A DNA stretch of 64,000 nucleotides from Candidatus Bathyarchaeota archaeon (GTDB taxonomy: Archaea > Thermoproteota > Bathyarchaeia > Bathyarchaeales > Bathycorpusculaceae), in contig JAOZIH010000007.1 of the NCBI GenBank assembly GCA_026014545.1, forward strand, positions 32,793 to 96,792, given 5' to 3'. This document shows, piece by piece, positions 50,986 to 59,811 of this stretch. Both the position numbers and the translations under genes were made by a program. Numbering within the stretch: the first letter of the stretch is position 1; each line of letters starts with the position of its first letter. The notes under the pieces were generated by a model. That model saw nothing but the letters and a program-made list of their open reading frames with translations, ran no database searches and was not told where the DNA came from.

Positions 50986-51930
50986 ATGCAACGTCATGAA
51001 AAAGCCAAACACATTGCCAAATGCTTAGAGTTGGCTATTTTACTTGAAGTAAGTGCTGACAAACCGGGAAACGTGAACTTCGTGGTCGGTTTTGAGGGCA
51101 CTCGTGTGGAGCATTTTCTTGCTTCTGCTGTTGCGGCTCGCGAAGCTTTTGAAGAAGCTGCAAACCGCGGCATAGCCATATCCCGTAATAACCTCAAAAT
51201 TGAAGATGCAGGTATTGGCGAGCTTATACGAGCTTGTGCTGCGGATGTGGCTGCGTGGCAAAAAGGCGGCAACACTCTGATTGGCACGATTATGCTGTTT
51301 GTGCCATTGGCTGTGGCGGCCGGCATGACGCCTATGAACAACGACGGCTTCGATTTGGCGGAGTTAAGGCGGAACCTGAAACTTGCTGTGGAATCTACAA
51401 CTCCACAAGACGCCGTTTATCTTTATGAGGCGATAGAAATAGCTAAACCAAGTGGGCTTAATGGGGCACCGGATTTTGATGTTCGCGATCCAAAGTCAAA
51501 GGAGCGCCTGCTTAAGGAGCATGTTTCACTTTTCAAGGTTTTCCAAATTGCTGCTGGATATGACGACATTTGCTCAGAATGGGTTAACAACTACCCAATA
51601 ACATTTGATCTTGCTTACCCTTACCTCATGCAACAGCTAAAAAGTGCAAATCTAAACACGGCTATAATCCATACTTTCCTGAAGGTTCTCTCTGAGCGGC
51701 CTGACACGTTTATAGCACGCAAAGTCGGTATAGAAAAAGCCCGAGAAATTTCACGTGATGCTCAGAAAATCCTTGAGTTGGGTGGCTTAGCGACTGAAAG
51801 TGGGCGCCAGAGCATTGTAGCATTTGATAAAAAACTCAGAAGTGCCGATAGTCTTTACAACCCCGGAACTACTGCCGACTTAACCGCTGCAGCCTTAGCC
51901 TTATGTACTCTCGGTGGCTACAGGCCTTGA
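50986..51930 (+). CDS. CitG-family protein (triphosphoribosyl-dephospho-CoA synthase-like)
   Basis: 314 aa. LLEVSADKPGNVNFVVGFEGT at the start is the diagnostic phosphate/nucleotide-binding text of the CitG/MdcB family. GGNTLIGTIMLFVPLAVAAGM and PGTTADLTAAALALCTLGGY at the end also match. Bacterial members make the citrate-lyase prosthetic group. Archaeal members have no citrate lyase and are thought to do a related ribosyl-transfer or cofactor step, not established. A TATA-like GTTAATAAACC lies about 25 nt upstream, so it may be leaderless. Confidence 0.85.
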   Translation: MQRHEKAKHIAKCLELAILLEVSADKPGNVNFVVGFEGTRVEHFLASAVAAREAFEEAANRGIAISRNNLKIEDAGIGELIRACAADVAAWQKGGNTLIGTIMLFVPLAVAAGMTPMNNDGFDLAELRRNLKLAVESTTPQDAVYLYEAIEIAKPSGLNGAPDFDVRDPKSKERLLKEHVSLFKVFQIAAGYDDICSEWVNNYPITFDLAYPYLMQQLKSANLNTAIIHTFLKVLSERPDTFIARKVGIEKAREISRDAQKILELGGLATESGRQSIVAFDKKLRSADSLYNPGTTADLTAAALALCTLGGYRP

Positions 51931-52017
51931 CTACGTACATCTTTGAGCAAACATACTCTTTTATGTGAATTTGAATTGCCTTCAATAGTTAAAATAGGCT
52001 TTGCGCCAAGTTTACAG

Positions 52018-52452
52018 CTATTCTTTGAACTTCTCAAGTATTATGGCTGGGCAAATTTTTTTAACTCCCTCAATAGCGCCGATTTTCTCGGATAGCAGTC
52101 TCGTCAGTTCCCGTCCATCTTTTGTCCATATCTCTGTCATTATCATGTGGTCGCCTGTGGAGGTGGCTACGCTTCTGATCTCGCTTATGTCGCAGAGTTT
52201 CTGAGCTACTTCCAGCAGTTTTGTCGGTTCTACGTCTACACCCACGATGGCAACGCTGTGAAGTCCAAGCTTAGCCGGGTCTACCTGAATGGTGAATTTC
52301 TTGATTACACCTTTGCTTTGTAATGCCAGCACTCTTTTTCTTATTGCTGACTCGCTTAACTTGAGCTTCTTAGCTATCTCGTTAAAAGAGCTTCTACCGT
52401 CTTTCTCTAACATTTGCAGTATTTTGCTGTCGATTTCGTCTGGAATCAACAT
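52018..52452 (-). CDS. Lrp/AsnC-family transcriptional regulator
   Basis: 144 aa. The N-terminal HTH reads LIPDEIDSKILQMLEKDGRSSFNEIAKKL with SESAIRKRVLALQSKGVI. The C-terminal RAM domain carries VGVDVEPTKLLEVAQKLCDISEIRSVATSTGDHMIMTEIW, the ligand-sensing sheet. It diverges from the peroxiredoxin gene across 108 bp that contain an inverted repeat, so it may control that gene and itself. The effector cannot be read from sequence. Confidence 0.93.
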   Translation of the reverse strand: MLIPDEIDSKILQMLEKDGRSSFNEIAKKLKLSESAIRKRVLALQSKGVIKKFTIQVDPAKLGLHSVAIVGVDVEPTKLLEVAQKLCDISEIRSVATSTGDHMIMTEIWTKDGRELTRLLSEKIGAIEGVKKICPAIILEKFKE

Positions 52453-52463
52453 CTTATTTTACC

Positions 52464-52495
52464 AATTCCGCACTTTTTATGCCTTTTTTGGAATT
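52464..52495. promoter_or_regulatory. Inverted repeat in the lrp-peroxiredoxin spacer
   Basis: AATTCC at 52464-52469 and GGAATT at 52490-52495 form a perfect 6-bp inverted repeat with a 20-bp centre. It sits just upstream of the regulator ATG. Lrp proteins commonly bind such palindromes near their own start; this is inference. Confidence 0.35.
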
Positions 52496-52560
52496 TTTTC
52501 TTCCGATAAGTAAATATGATACAACTATTAATAAGTATTTTGTTCCTAAAACAGTATTAA

Positions 52561-53232
52561 ATGGTGTTGAAAATGGAGGAAAAATGTGAACCAAAAACTG
52601 TCATGCCACGAATAGGCGAAACCGCCCCAGATTTCGAGGCAGTAACGACAAAAGGCAAAATAAAACTTTCAGACTTCAAAGGAAAATGGGTAATACTGTT
52701 CTCGCATCCAGCTGACTTTACGCCAGTATGTACCACTGAATTCGCTGCGTTCGCTAAAATAAACGATGAACTGGCAAAACGTAATGTACAATTAATAGGC
52801 TTAAGCATAGACAGCCTCTACGCCCACATCGCATGGATACGCAGAATAAAAGAAAAGCTAAACGTTGACATTCCCTTCCCAGTAATCGCAGATTTAGACA
52901 TGAAAGTAGCTACGCTTTATGGAATGATTCATCCAGGTGAAAGTACAACCACCGCAATACGCTGTGTCTTCTTTATTGATCCAGAGATGACGCTGAGAGC
53001 AATGGTTTACTATCCGCTAAACGTTGGCAGAAACACCGATGAAATACTCCGCATAATAGACGCGCTGCAGACAGCAGACAAGTATAAGGTTGCTATGCCA
53101 GCGAACTGGCACCCCGGAGACAAAGTTATTGTTCCACCGCCTACGACCACCGATGCAGCGGAACAACGCGCACACGAAGGCTACGAATACATAGATTGGT
53201 TCTTATGCAAGAAAGAGCTACCAACAAAATAG
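52561..53232 (+). CDS. Peroxiredoxin (AhpC/TSA, Prx6-like)
   Basis: 223 aa. The peroxidatic Cys57 is in HPADFTPVCTTEFAAF, the universal motif. AIRCVFFIDPEMTLRAMVYYP supplies the Arg of the active site, and MPANWHPGDKVIVPPPTT is typical of the long archaeal Prx6 form. A Cys near the C-terminus (FLCKKEL) may be the resolving or auxiliary one. It removes peroxides. An alternative start is Met5. It is followed, with overlap, by a Rieske gene and soon after by the oxygen-sensitive formylmethanofuran dehydrogenase genes. Confidence 0.95.
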   Translation: MVLKMEEKCEPKTVMPRIGETAPDFEAVTTKGKIKLSDFKGKWVILFSHPADFTPVCTTEFAAFAKINDELAKRNVQLIGLSIDSLYAHIAWIRRIKEKLNVDIPFPVIADLDMKVATLYGMIHPGESTTTAIRCVFFIDPEMTLRAMVYYPLNVGRNTDEILRIIDALQTADKYKVAMPANWHPGDKVIVPPPTTTDAAEQRAHEGYEYIDWFLCKKELPTK

Positions 53233-53582
53233 TTGGCTTCTCTTTTTCTATGATGGGGCGAAGCATGATGCCTGAAGAGGATTTTGTTCCTGTTATAAGT
53301 GAAGGCGAATTGAAAGAAGGTTCAATGAAACTGGTTAACGTTGTAGGAAGAAGCATTCTGCTAGCGAGACAGCGCGGTCAAGTGTATGGCGTTTCTAATC
53401 GTTGCCCACATATGGGGTGCTCGCTTGCTAATGGGACATTAAAAGAGTACATTATAACTTGCCCATGTCACGGCTGGAGCTTTGATATTCGCACAGGCGA
53501 GTATCAAAAAGCTAAGCAAATAAAACTGATGACTTACGAATGCAAAATTCAAAAAGGAAAAATCCGTGAAATTACTGGATGA
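53196..53582 (+). CDS. Rieske-type [2Fe-2S] protein
   Basis: 128 aa as opened at 53196; the true start may be the ATG at 53265 (MMPEEDFVPVISEG), where GGGGCGA lies upstream. Ligands are C70-P-H72 and C89-x2-H92 in RCPHMGCSLANG and CPCHGWSFD. C75 and C91 are the extra pair that forms a disulfide in bc1-type Rieske proteins. It is soluble, with no membrane segment, like Rieske ferredoxins. It may shuttle electrons for the peroxiredoxin just upstream or for a nearby redox enzyme. Confidence 0.92.
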   Translation: MVLMQERATNKIVGFSFSMMGRSMMPEEDFVPVISEGELKEGSMKLVNVVGRSILLARQRGQVYGVSNRCPHMGCSLANGTLKEYIITCPCHGWSFDIRTGEYQKAKQIKLMTYECKIQKGKIREITG

Positions 53583-53726
53583 ATTGTAGGCAGTAACTGC
53601 AATGGTGCGGCACTTTATTGTTCGTTTCTGAAACCAAGAACCCCTTTTGTTTGGTGATGAAAATTGGAAATTTTTGAACTTAATCTTAAATATAAGCACT
53701 TGAATTCTATTGGTAAGGTCGGTTTC

Positions 53727-54128
53727 ATGGTGCAGCAAAAGTTGCGCGTGACCTTGCTTACGGGAAGAACGATCGAGCAAGGCGTTGGGAAAGAGCAGGG
53801 GAAAAGCTCGCAGGAATATTTCGAGGCATGTTCAACTGTTTACATGGATGAAGAGGACATGAAGAAACTTGGCATCAAAAGCAACACTAACGTGCTGGTT
53901 ACAACTCCCCACGGATCGGTGGTTCTTAAGGCGGTGAAACATCCGCGCGGCTCAATGCCAGGTATAATTTACATTCCTTATGGTCCATGGGCGAACGCCA
54001 TAGTTAACGATTCAACAACAAGTATCGGCATGCCCTCTTTTAAGGGCACACCTGCGGAAGTTGAACCTGCGCCTGATAAGCCTATCCTTAGTATGGAGGA
54101 GCTTCTAAAAAACCTATATGGAAAGTGA
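53727..54128 (+). CDS. fwdD: Formylmethanofuran dehydrogenase subunit D
   Basis: 133 aa from the ATG at 53727 (MVQQKLRVTLLTGRT); the frame is open from a TTG 63 nt earlier. TGRTIEQGVGKEQGKSSQEYFEACSTVYMDEEDMKKL and HGSVVLKAVKHPRG match FwdD/FmdD, the small domain homologous to the C-terminus of molybdopterin oxidoreductases. It pairs with FwdB. First gene of the fwdDBAC-mch operon. Confidence 0.93.
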   Translation: MVQQKLRVTLLTGRTIEQGVGKEQGKSSQEYFEACSTVYMDEEDMKKLGIKSNTNVLVTTPHGSVVLKAVKHPRGSMPGIIYIPYGPWANAIVNDSTTSIGMPSFKGTPAEVEPAPDKPILSMEELLKNLYGK

Positions 54129-55605
54129 GAAAATGGTTGTAGTTAAATCTGTAACTTGCCCTATTTGTGGAAGCTTATGCGATGATATTGAATTGACAAT
54201 TGAGAATAACGAGGTTGTAAAGGTTAAAAATGGCTGCGCCCTCTGCGAATCCAAGTTCTTAGGCTATAAAGGCGAGCATCGAATTAAAACACCGTTGATT
54301 CGCAAGGACGGCAAACTCATGCCTGTCTCCTTGGATGAGGCTATACATAAAGCGGCGGAAATTCTTGCAAACGCGAACTACCCTATCTTGTACGGTTGGA
54401 GTTCCACAAGCTGTGAAGCGCAACGCATAGGCGTAGAATTAGCCGAAGAAATCGGCGGTGTAATAGATAATACAGCAGTCGTGTGTCATGGCCCCTCCAT
54501 ATTAAGCGTTCAAGAAGTTGGTATTCCCACATGCACACTTGGGCAGATTCGACATCGTGCAGATTTGATCATTTACTGGGGATGCGACCCATGGAGCGCG
54601 CATCCACGTCATCTCGAGAGGTACACTGCCTTTACAGAAGGGCGCTTTGAGAAAAGCGACTGGAAAGGCTATATACAAAAGGTCAAGGCAGCAGCGGGTA
54701 AAAAGAAGATTGAAAGTGCCGTGAGAAGAGGCGTAGTTAAGCGGCCTAAAGCGCAGCCTATGCTTCAGCACGAGCTTGTTAACGCACCGCCGCCGACGCT
54801 AATGAAAGAAGGCCGTAAACTAATAGTTGTTGACGCTAGGAAATCGATGACCGCTGAAATGGCTGACTACTTCATTCAAGTCGAGCCTAACAAGGATTAC
54901 GAGGTAATGCAGGCAATAAGAGCGCTAATCCGCGACCAAGAACTCGACGTCGACAAGGTTGGCGGTGTCCCTGTGGAGTATCTGGAAGAAGTGGCTGATG
55001 CTATGGTTAACTGCAACTTCGGCGTAATCTTCTTCGGCATGGGTCTAACGCAGACTGCAGGCAAATTCCGAAACATTGAAGTCGCCATATCCTTAATACG
55101 CGACTTGAACAAGCGCACAAAGTTCGTTATCATGCCCATGAGAGGTCACTTCAACGTTACAGGTGCCAACGTAGTGTTTACTTGGCAAAGCGGCTATCCA
55201 TACGGCGTTGACTTTTCGCTAGGCTACCCACGCTACAATCCAGGAGAAACAACATGCATGGATATTCTTTTACGTGGAGAATCAGATGCTACATTGGTTA
55301 TAGCCGCGGATCCTGGAGCTACTTTCCCAAGACGCGCAGTGGAGCATATGGCTAAAACGCCACTTATAGTAATTGACCCCCACATGAACGCCACCGCAAT
55401 GCTCGGCGACGTGGTTATCCCTTCCGCTTTCGTAGGTATAGAATCAGAGGGCACTGCTTACCGCATGGATCACGTGCCTTTGCCGCTTAAGAAGGTGGTT
55501 GACCCGCCAAAGGGCCTGCTTTCCGATGAGGAAATATTGAGGCGCATCCTTGAAGAGGTGCGTGCTATTAAAGCTAAGAAAATGCGTGAGGCGGAGGCTG
55601 CATAG
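54118..55605 (+). CDS. fwdB: Formylmethanofuran dehydrogenase subunit B (Mo/W catalytic)
   Basis: 495 aa, or 490 from the ATG at 54133 (MVVVKSVTCPICG), which has a better ribosome site. CPICGSLCDD and GCALCE are the [4Fe-4S] ligands. VVCHGPS near residue 123 holds the Cys expected to bind Mo or W (some methanogens have selenocysteine here). GIPTCTLGQIRHRADLIIYWGCDP is strongly conserved. It reduces CO2 to formate for capture by FwdA. It overlaps fwdD by 11 nt. The DNA does not say whether the metal is Mo or W. Confidence 0.96.
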   Translation: MESEKMVVVKSVTCPICGSLCDDIELTIENNEVVKVKNGCALCESKFLGYKGEHRIKTPLIRKDGKLMPVSLDEAIHKAAEILANANYPILYGWSSTSCEAQRIGVELAEEIGGVIDNTAVVCHGPSILSVQEVGIPTCTLGQIRHRADLIIYWGCDPWSAHPRHLERYTAFTEGRFEKSDWKGYIQKVKAAAGKKKIESAVRRGVVKRPKAQPMLQHELVNAPPPTLMKEGRKLIVVDARKSMTAEMADYFIQVEPNKDYEVMQAIRALIRDQELDVDKVGGVPVEYLEEVADAMVNCNFGVIFFGMGLTQTAGKFRNIEVAISLIRDLNKRTKFVIMPMRGHFNVTGANVVFTWQSGYPYGVDFSLGYPRYNPGETTCMDILLRGESDATLVIAADPGATFPRRAVEHMAKTPLIVIDPHMNATAMLGDVVIPSAFVGIESEGTAYRMDHVPLPLKKVVDPPKGLLSDEEILRRILEEVRAIKAKKMREAEAA

Positions 55606-55607
55606 AT

Positions 55608-57302
55608 ATGACTGAACTGTTAATAAAAAATGGTTTTGTTTTCGACCCCATAAACGGAATTAACGGCGAAAAAATGGATATAGCCGTCAAAAACGGCAAG
55701 ATAGTCAAATCAGTAAACGAGCGGAAGGCCAAGGTAATCGATGCCACGGGCTTAACGGTTATGCCCGGCGGCGTGGATATTCACACGCATATTGCTGGCG
55801 CTGAGGTGAACACTGGTAGGCTTATGCGGCCGGAAGACCATGTAAAGGATGTTGTGCGGAAAACAGCGCTCACGCGTTCAGGCGTTGGCTACTCAGTGCC
55901 CTCAACCTTCGTAACAGGTTATCGTTATTCGAAAATGGGTTACACGATGATCATGAATCCGTCGATGCCGCCGTTAGAAGCTAAGCACACGCATGAGGAA
56001 TTGAACGATACGCCGATGCTGGATAAAGCCACTTACCCGCTTCTCGGCGATTGGTGGTTTGTGCTTGAATACCTGCGGAAAGGCGATTTGACCGAGTGCG
56101 CGCGATACGTAGCATGGATGATTGCCACAACCAAGGGCTACGCCATTAAAATCGTTAATCCCGGCGGCTTAGAGTCATGGGGCTTCGGCAGAAACGTGCG
56201 CACAATAGACGACCAAGTTCCCTACTTCGGCATTACGCCGCGCGATATAATGTGCGGCTTGGCTAAAGTTAACAAGATGCTGAATTTACCCCACACAATT
56301 CATGTTCACACTAACAATCTAGGGTTACCTGGCAATTACCTGACAACGCTGGATACCATGCGCGCACTGGAAAGCGTAGCTACAGGCGACAAGCCAGTTG
56401 CGCACATCACGCATCTGCAATTTAGTAGCTTCGCGGGCAACGACTGGGGCACGATGCGTTCAGGCGCTGAGGAAATAACCAAGTACATTAATGCTCATAA
56501 TCACTTGACTTTTGACATGGGCCAGGTGATATTCACGGATACGACAACAATGACTGCTGACGGCCCGTTCGAGTTTACCCTCTACGAGTTAAGCGGTCAC
56601 AAGTGGGTTAACAGCGATGTGGAAACAGAAACAAGCGGCGGCATAATTCCCTTCCATTACAAGCGCAATAATGCAGTGAATGCCACGCAGTGGTCCATAG
56701 CCTTGGAGCTGGCGCTGTTGGTTAAGGATCCATGGAAAATGTTCTTGACAACTGATCACCCGAATGGCGGGCCCTTCTTTGCTTACCCGAAAATAATTGC
56801 GTGGCTAATAAGCAAGAGGGCGAGGATGGCAACGTTAAAGAAATGCCATAAGAAAGCCCAGAAGCTTAGCTTGTTGCCTTCAATAAAGCGCGAGTTCACC
56901 CTTTACGACATCGCAATCGTAACGCGTGCTGGACAAGCTAAAGCTTTGGGCTTAAAGGATAAGGGCCACTTGGGCGTGGGCGCCGACGCAGACATAGCCA
57001 TTTACGACATTAACCCCGAGAAAATTGATATTGCCAAGAAGTATAAGGCGGTGCGTCGCGCTTTCGGTAGCGCCGCGTATACCATTAAGGACGGCGAGAT
57101 TGTGGTTAAAGATGGCGAGATAGTAAAGCATGTGGATGGCAGGACGATATGGCTTGACGTGAAAACTGCGGAGCAGGTTAAAGTGGATGAAGAAATGAAA
57201 CGGCGTTTCAAAGAGTACTGGACAGTTGAGTATGACAATTATCCAGTGTTCGACCATTACGTTAAGGTTTCATGTCCATTAACAATAAAGGCGGATGTCT
57301 AA
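55608..57302 (+). CDS. fwdA: Formylmethanofuran dehydrogenase subunit A (dinuclear zinc amidohydrolase)
   Basis: 564 aa. It condenses the formate made by FwdB with methanofuran. Metal-binding HTH (His59, His61) lies in GGVDIHTHIAGAEVNTGR; HVHTNNLGLPGNY and KPVAHITHLQFSS supply further ligands, and TTDHPNGGPFFAYPK is typical. It starts 2 nt after fwdB. It has no obvious loss. Confidence 0.96.
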   Translation: MTELLIKNGFVFDPINGINGEKMDIAVKNGKIVKSVNERKAKVIDATGLTVMPGGVDIHTHIAGAEVNTGRLMRPEDHVKDVVRKTALTRSGVGYSVPSTFVTGYRYSKMGYTMIMNPSMPPLEAKHTHEELNDTPMLDKATYPLLGDWWFVLEYLRKGDLTECARYVAWMIATTKGYAIKIVNPGGLESWGFGRNVRTIDDQVPYFGITPRDIMCGLAKVNKMLNLPHTIHVHTNNLGLPGNYLTTLDTMRALESVATGDKPVAHITHLQFSSFAGNDWGTMRSGAEEITKYINAHNHLTFDMGQVIFTDTTTMTADGPFEFTLYELSGHKWVNSDVETETSGGIIPFHYKRNNAVNATQWSIALELALLVKDPWKMFLTTDHPNGGPFFAYPKIIAWLISKRARMATLKKCHKKAQKLSLLPSIKREFTLYDIAIVTRAGQAKALGLKDKGHLGVGADADIAIYDINPEKIDIAKKYKAVRRAFGSAAYTIKDGEIVVKDGEIVKHVDGRTIWLDVKTAEQVKVDEEMKRRFKEYWTVEYDNYPVFDHYVKVSCPLTIKADV

Positions 57303-57304
57303 AA

Positions 57305-58117
57305 ATGATAGTTTTATCTCCTCTCAAAAAATTCCAGTTTCCCGTTATAGCAGAATGCATCAGCCCTGACATATTCAAAGGGAAGTCGCTGGCTGAAATT
57401 GCTAAACTGGAAGTTTGGGAAGGCAACAAGCAGAGAACGCTCGGCGACCTATTCAAGATAGAAGAAGACAAAGCAGAGACGCCTGACATAGTTATTAACG
57501 GCGATGCAAGCGAAGTGCGGTTTGTAGGCAAAGCCATGAAAAGCGGCGAGATCGTCATCAACGGCGTTATCGGCATGCACTTGGGCGAAAAAATGGCTGG
57601 CGGCAAAATCACAGTTAACGGCGACGCAGGAGGCTGGGCTGGGGCAGAAATGAAAGGCGGTCTTATTGAGATTCACGGGAACGCTGGAGACTACTTGGCC
57701 TCACCGTACCGCGGCAGCAGCGCAGGCATGCGCGGAGGCACAATAATCGTGGACGGCAACGTGGGCAGCGACTCAGGAGTTTACATGCGTGGCGGCGTCA
57801 TCAAAATCCGCGGCAGCGCCAAGCAATTCTTAGGCTTCCGCATGGTTGACGGCACAATTTACGTTCAAAAAGAATGCGGCACACGCGTAGGCGCATGCAT
57901 GACCGGCGGCAAAATCGTGGTTGGCGGTTTCCTTGAAGAAGTAATGCCGACTTTCACGATTGATAGTATAAAGCCGAAAGTGAAAATTGATGATGCTGAA
58001 TCTGCTAATGGGCCATTCTACGTGTTTCTCGGAGACCTCGCCGAAGAAGGCAGAGGCAAACTCTTCGTTTCCAAACCGGCTAATCCCCACTTAAGCAGCT
58101 ACGAAAAGTTCCTTTAG
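57305..58117 (+). CDS. fwdC: Formylmethanofuran dehydrogenase subunit C
   Basis: 270 aa from the ATG at 57305, 2 nt after the fwdA stop. It is a beta-helix of GxxxG-type repeats (AGGKITVNGDAGGWAGAEMKGG, GGTIIVDGNVGSDSGVYMRGG), homologous to the C-terminal domain of glutamate synthase. It holds the FwdA and FwdB subunits together. An upstream in-frame ATG overlapping fwdA is ignored. Confidence 0.95.
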   Translation: MIVLSPLKKFQFPVIAECISPDIFKGKSLAEIAKLEVWEGNKQRTLGDLFKIEEDKAETPDIVINGDASEVRFVGKAMKSGEIVINGVIGMHLGEKMAGGKITVNGDAGGWAGAEMKGGLIEIHGNAGDYLASPYRGSSAGMRGGTIIVDGNVGSDSGVYMRGGVIKIRGSAKQFLGFRMVDGTIYVQKECGTRVGACMTGGKIVVGGFLEEVMPTFTIDSIKPKVKIDDAESANGPFYVFLGDLAEEGRGKLFVSKPANPHLSSYEKFL

Positions 58118-58129
58118 AGGCCTAAGCCT

Positions 58130-59095
58130 ATGGATAGCGCTGTAAGCGTAAACCGCATGGCATGGCAACTAGCCGAGCAACTGCTAAGCAATAAGAATTT
58201 TTATGGCGTAAATGTTTCAAAATCAACAGCAGGCGCTACCATCATAGACGCAGGGGTGCGTGCATTTGGCGGTTTTCAAGCAGGGCTAATTCTCACTGAG
58301 CTGTGCATGGGCGGTTGCGGAAAGGCACACATTGACTTCAAAAGTTACGGTGATGTTGCGCTTCCGTCTATAACTGTTTGCACCGATAGGCCTGCCATCG
58401 CTGCGTTGGGTTCGCAGTTTGCAGGCTGGCGCATAAAAGAAGCCGACGGCTCCATAGCAATCGGTTCAGGGCCGGCGCGGGCTTTAGCGCTGAAGCCGAA
58501 GGAGATTTACGAGGAAATAGGTTACAAAGATTCTTCAGACAAGGCGGTATTAACGCTTGAGAGCAATGTTCTGCCGTCGGATATGCTTATTGAGAAGGTT
58601 GCCGGCGCATGCAACATTACGCCGGAAAACTTGATTGTAGTTGTGGCGCCTACGACCAGTCTCGCCGGCTTAGTCCAAGTTACGGGGAGAATAGTTGAAG
58701 TTGGCATTCACAAGCTTAGAACTCTCGGTTTAAGCCCGAAAACTATTCGTTATGCTTGCGGTTACGCGCCCATTCCGCCGATTTGCCCAGATTTCGAAGT
58801 GGCGATGGCGCGGACTAACGACGCCATACTATATAGTGGCACAGTATACTGCACCGTTGAGTATGATGATGAGGTTGCGTTAAAACGGATTGTTGAGCAA
58901 GCGCCTTCTGCGAACTCAAAGGATTACGGCAAGCCTTTTCTGCAGATTTTCCGCGAAGCAGACAGAGACTTCTACAAGATAGACCACAACCTCTTCGCAC
59001 CAGCAATGCTGATTGTGAATAATGCGAAAACTGGCAGAGCTTTCAAAGCTGGAAAGATTAACTCGGATGTATTGCTGCAGTCTTTAGGTTTCTAA
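58130..59095 (+). CDS. mch: Methenyl-tetrahydromethanopterin cyclohydrolase
   Basis: 321 aa. SVNRMAWQLAEQLLSNKNFYGVNVSKSTAGATIIDAGV at the start, then GGFQAGLILTELCMGGCG and YGKPFLQIFREADRDFYKID near the end are diagnostic. It converts formyl-H4MPT to methenyl-H4MPT. A GAGG site precedes the ATG. It ends the fwdDBAC-mch operon. The transferase (ftr) that would link the two is not in the window. Confidence 0.96.
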   Translation: MDSAVSVNRMAWQLAEQLLSNKNFYGVNVSKSTAGATIIDAGVRAFGGFQAGLILTELCMGGCGKAHIDFKSYGDVALPSITVCTDRPAIAALGSQFAGWRIKEADGSIAIGSGPARALALKPKEIYEEIGYKDSSDKAVLTLESNVLPSDMLIEKVAGACNITPENLIVVVAPTTSLAGLVQVTGRIVEVGIHKLRTLGLSPKTIRYACGYAPIPPICPDFEVAMARTNDAILYSGTVYCTVEYDDEVALKRIVEQAPSANSKDYGKPFLQIFREADRDFYKIDHNLFAPAMLIVNNAKTGRAFKAGKINSDVLLQSLGF

Positions 59096-59103
59096 TTTTT
59101 TTA
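59093..59103 (+). terminator. T-tract after mch
   Basis: TAATTTTTTTA overlaps and follows the mch stop codon, giving a T7 run that can end the fwd-mch transcript before the convergent S-component gene. Confidence 0.4.
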
Positions 59104-59120
59104 AGAGAAAAAAGTTGGTT

Positions 59121-59693
59121 TCAGTTTTCCAGTTTCAGTCGCGATTTGACAACGTTTGCTATGAATTCTCCTACTGGAACGGTGTATAGCGCTACTGTGC
59201 CGTTGAAGAGTGCTCCTGCTGGAAGGAAGGCAAGTACAGCCATTTCTTCTAATTCGAAACCAAACGGGTAAGGTTGGCGTAGCGTGATATAGTTCACTAC
59301 CGTCATAAAGGATGCTCTAAGGATGATGCCGAGGATTGTGGATGCCGTAGCGATTTTAAGTATTTTTTGTTGCTCCTCAGCGTCATGTTTGATGAGTTTT
59401 TTGGCTATGTAGAGGCCTAGCATCATGGAGAATATTGCGATGAGGTTGTAGAAGGGGCCTGTTGGAAGGGCACCGGGGAAAAATGCGAACAAGACTGCGG
59501 CGTTTAAAAGTGCAATCATTATCCCTGCTGTGGGGCTAATGAGGAGGAATGCTGTGACTATTGGGATTTCCCATATGCCGTATATGAGGAATGGCGCGTA
59601 GGGTGCTGGGATCCCGATTCTCGAGATGCTTGGGTTTAGAGCGACTGTTAGAGCAGCGAAAACTGCGGTTGTTGCTAACGTTTTGGTGTTCAT
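59121..59693 (-). CDS. ECF-transporter S-component
   Basis: 190 aa, about six membrane spans. TKTLATTAVFAALTVALNPSISRIGIP opens like an ECF S-component, and APFLIYGIWEIPIVTAFLLISPTAGI and GALPTGPFYNLIAI continue the pattern. The vitamin cannot be told from sequence; it differs clearly from thiT, and riboflavin (RibU) is possible. It is convergent with mch and lacks an obvious riboswitch (the upstream 110 bp show only AT-rich promoter sequence). Confidence 0.7.
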   Translation of the reverse strand: MNTKTLATTAVFAALTVALNPSISRIGIPAPYAPFLIYGIWEIPIVTAFLLISPTAGIMIALLNAAVLFAFFPGALPTGPFYNLIAIFSMMLGLYIAKKLIKHDAEEQQKILKIATASTILGIILRASFMTVVNYITLRQPYPFGFELEEMAVLAFLPAGALFNGTVALYTVPVGEFIANVVKSRLKLEN

Positions 59694-59811
59694 TTTTGGT
59701 CAGCTTTAGTTGATAGTGTAATTATTTAAGCGTAGCTACTCAAAAGAGAGTATTAAAATTTGCCAAAAACTGATAAATGCCCTAACTAATAATATTCTTG
59801 GAGTGAAAGGA

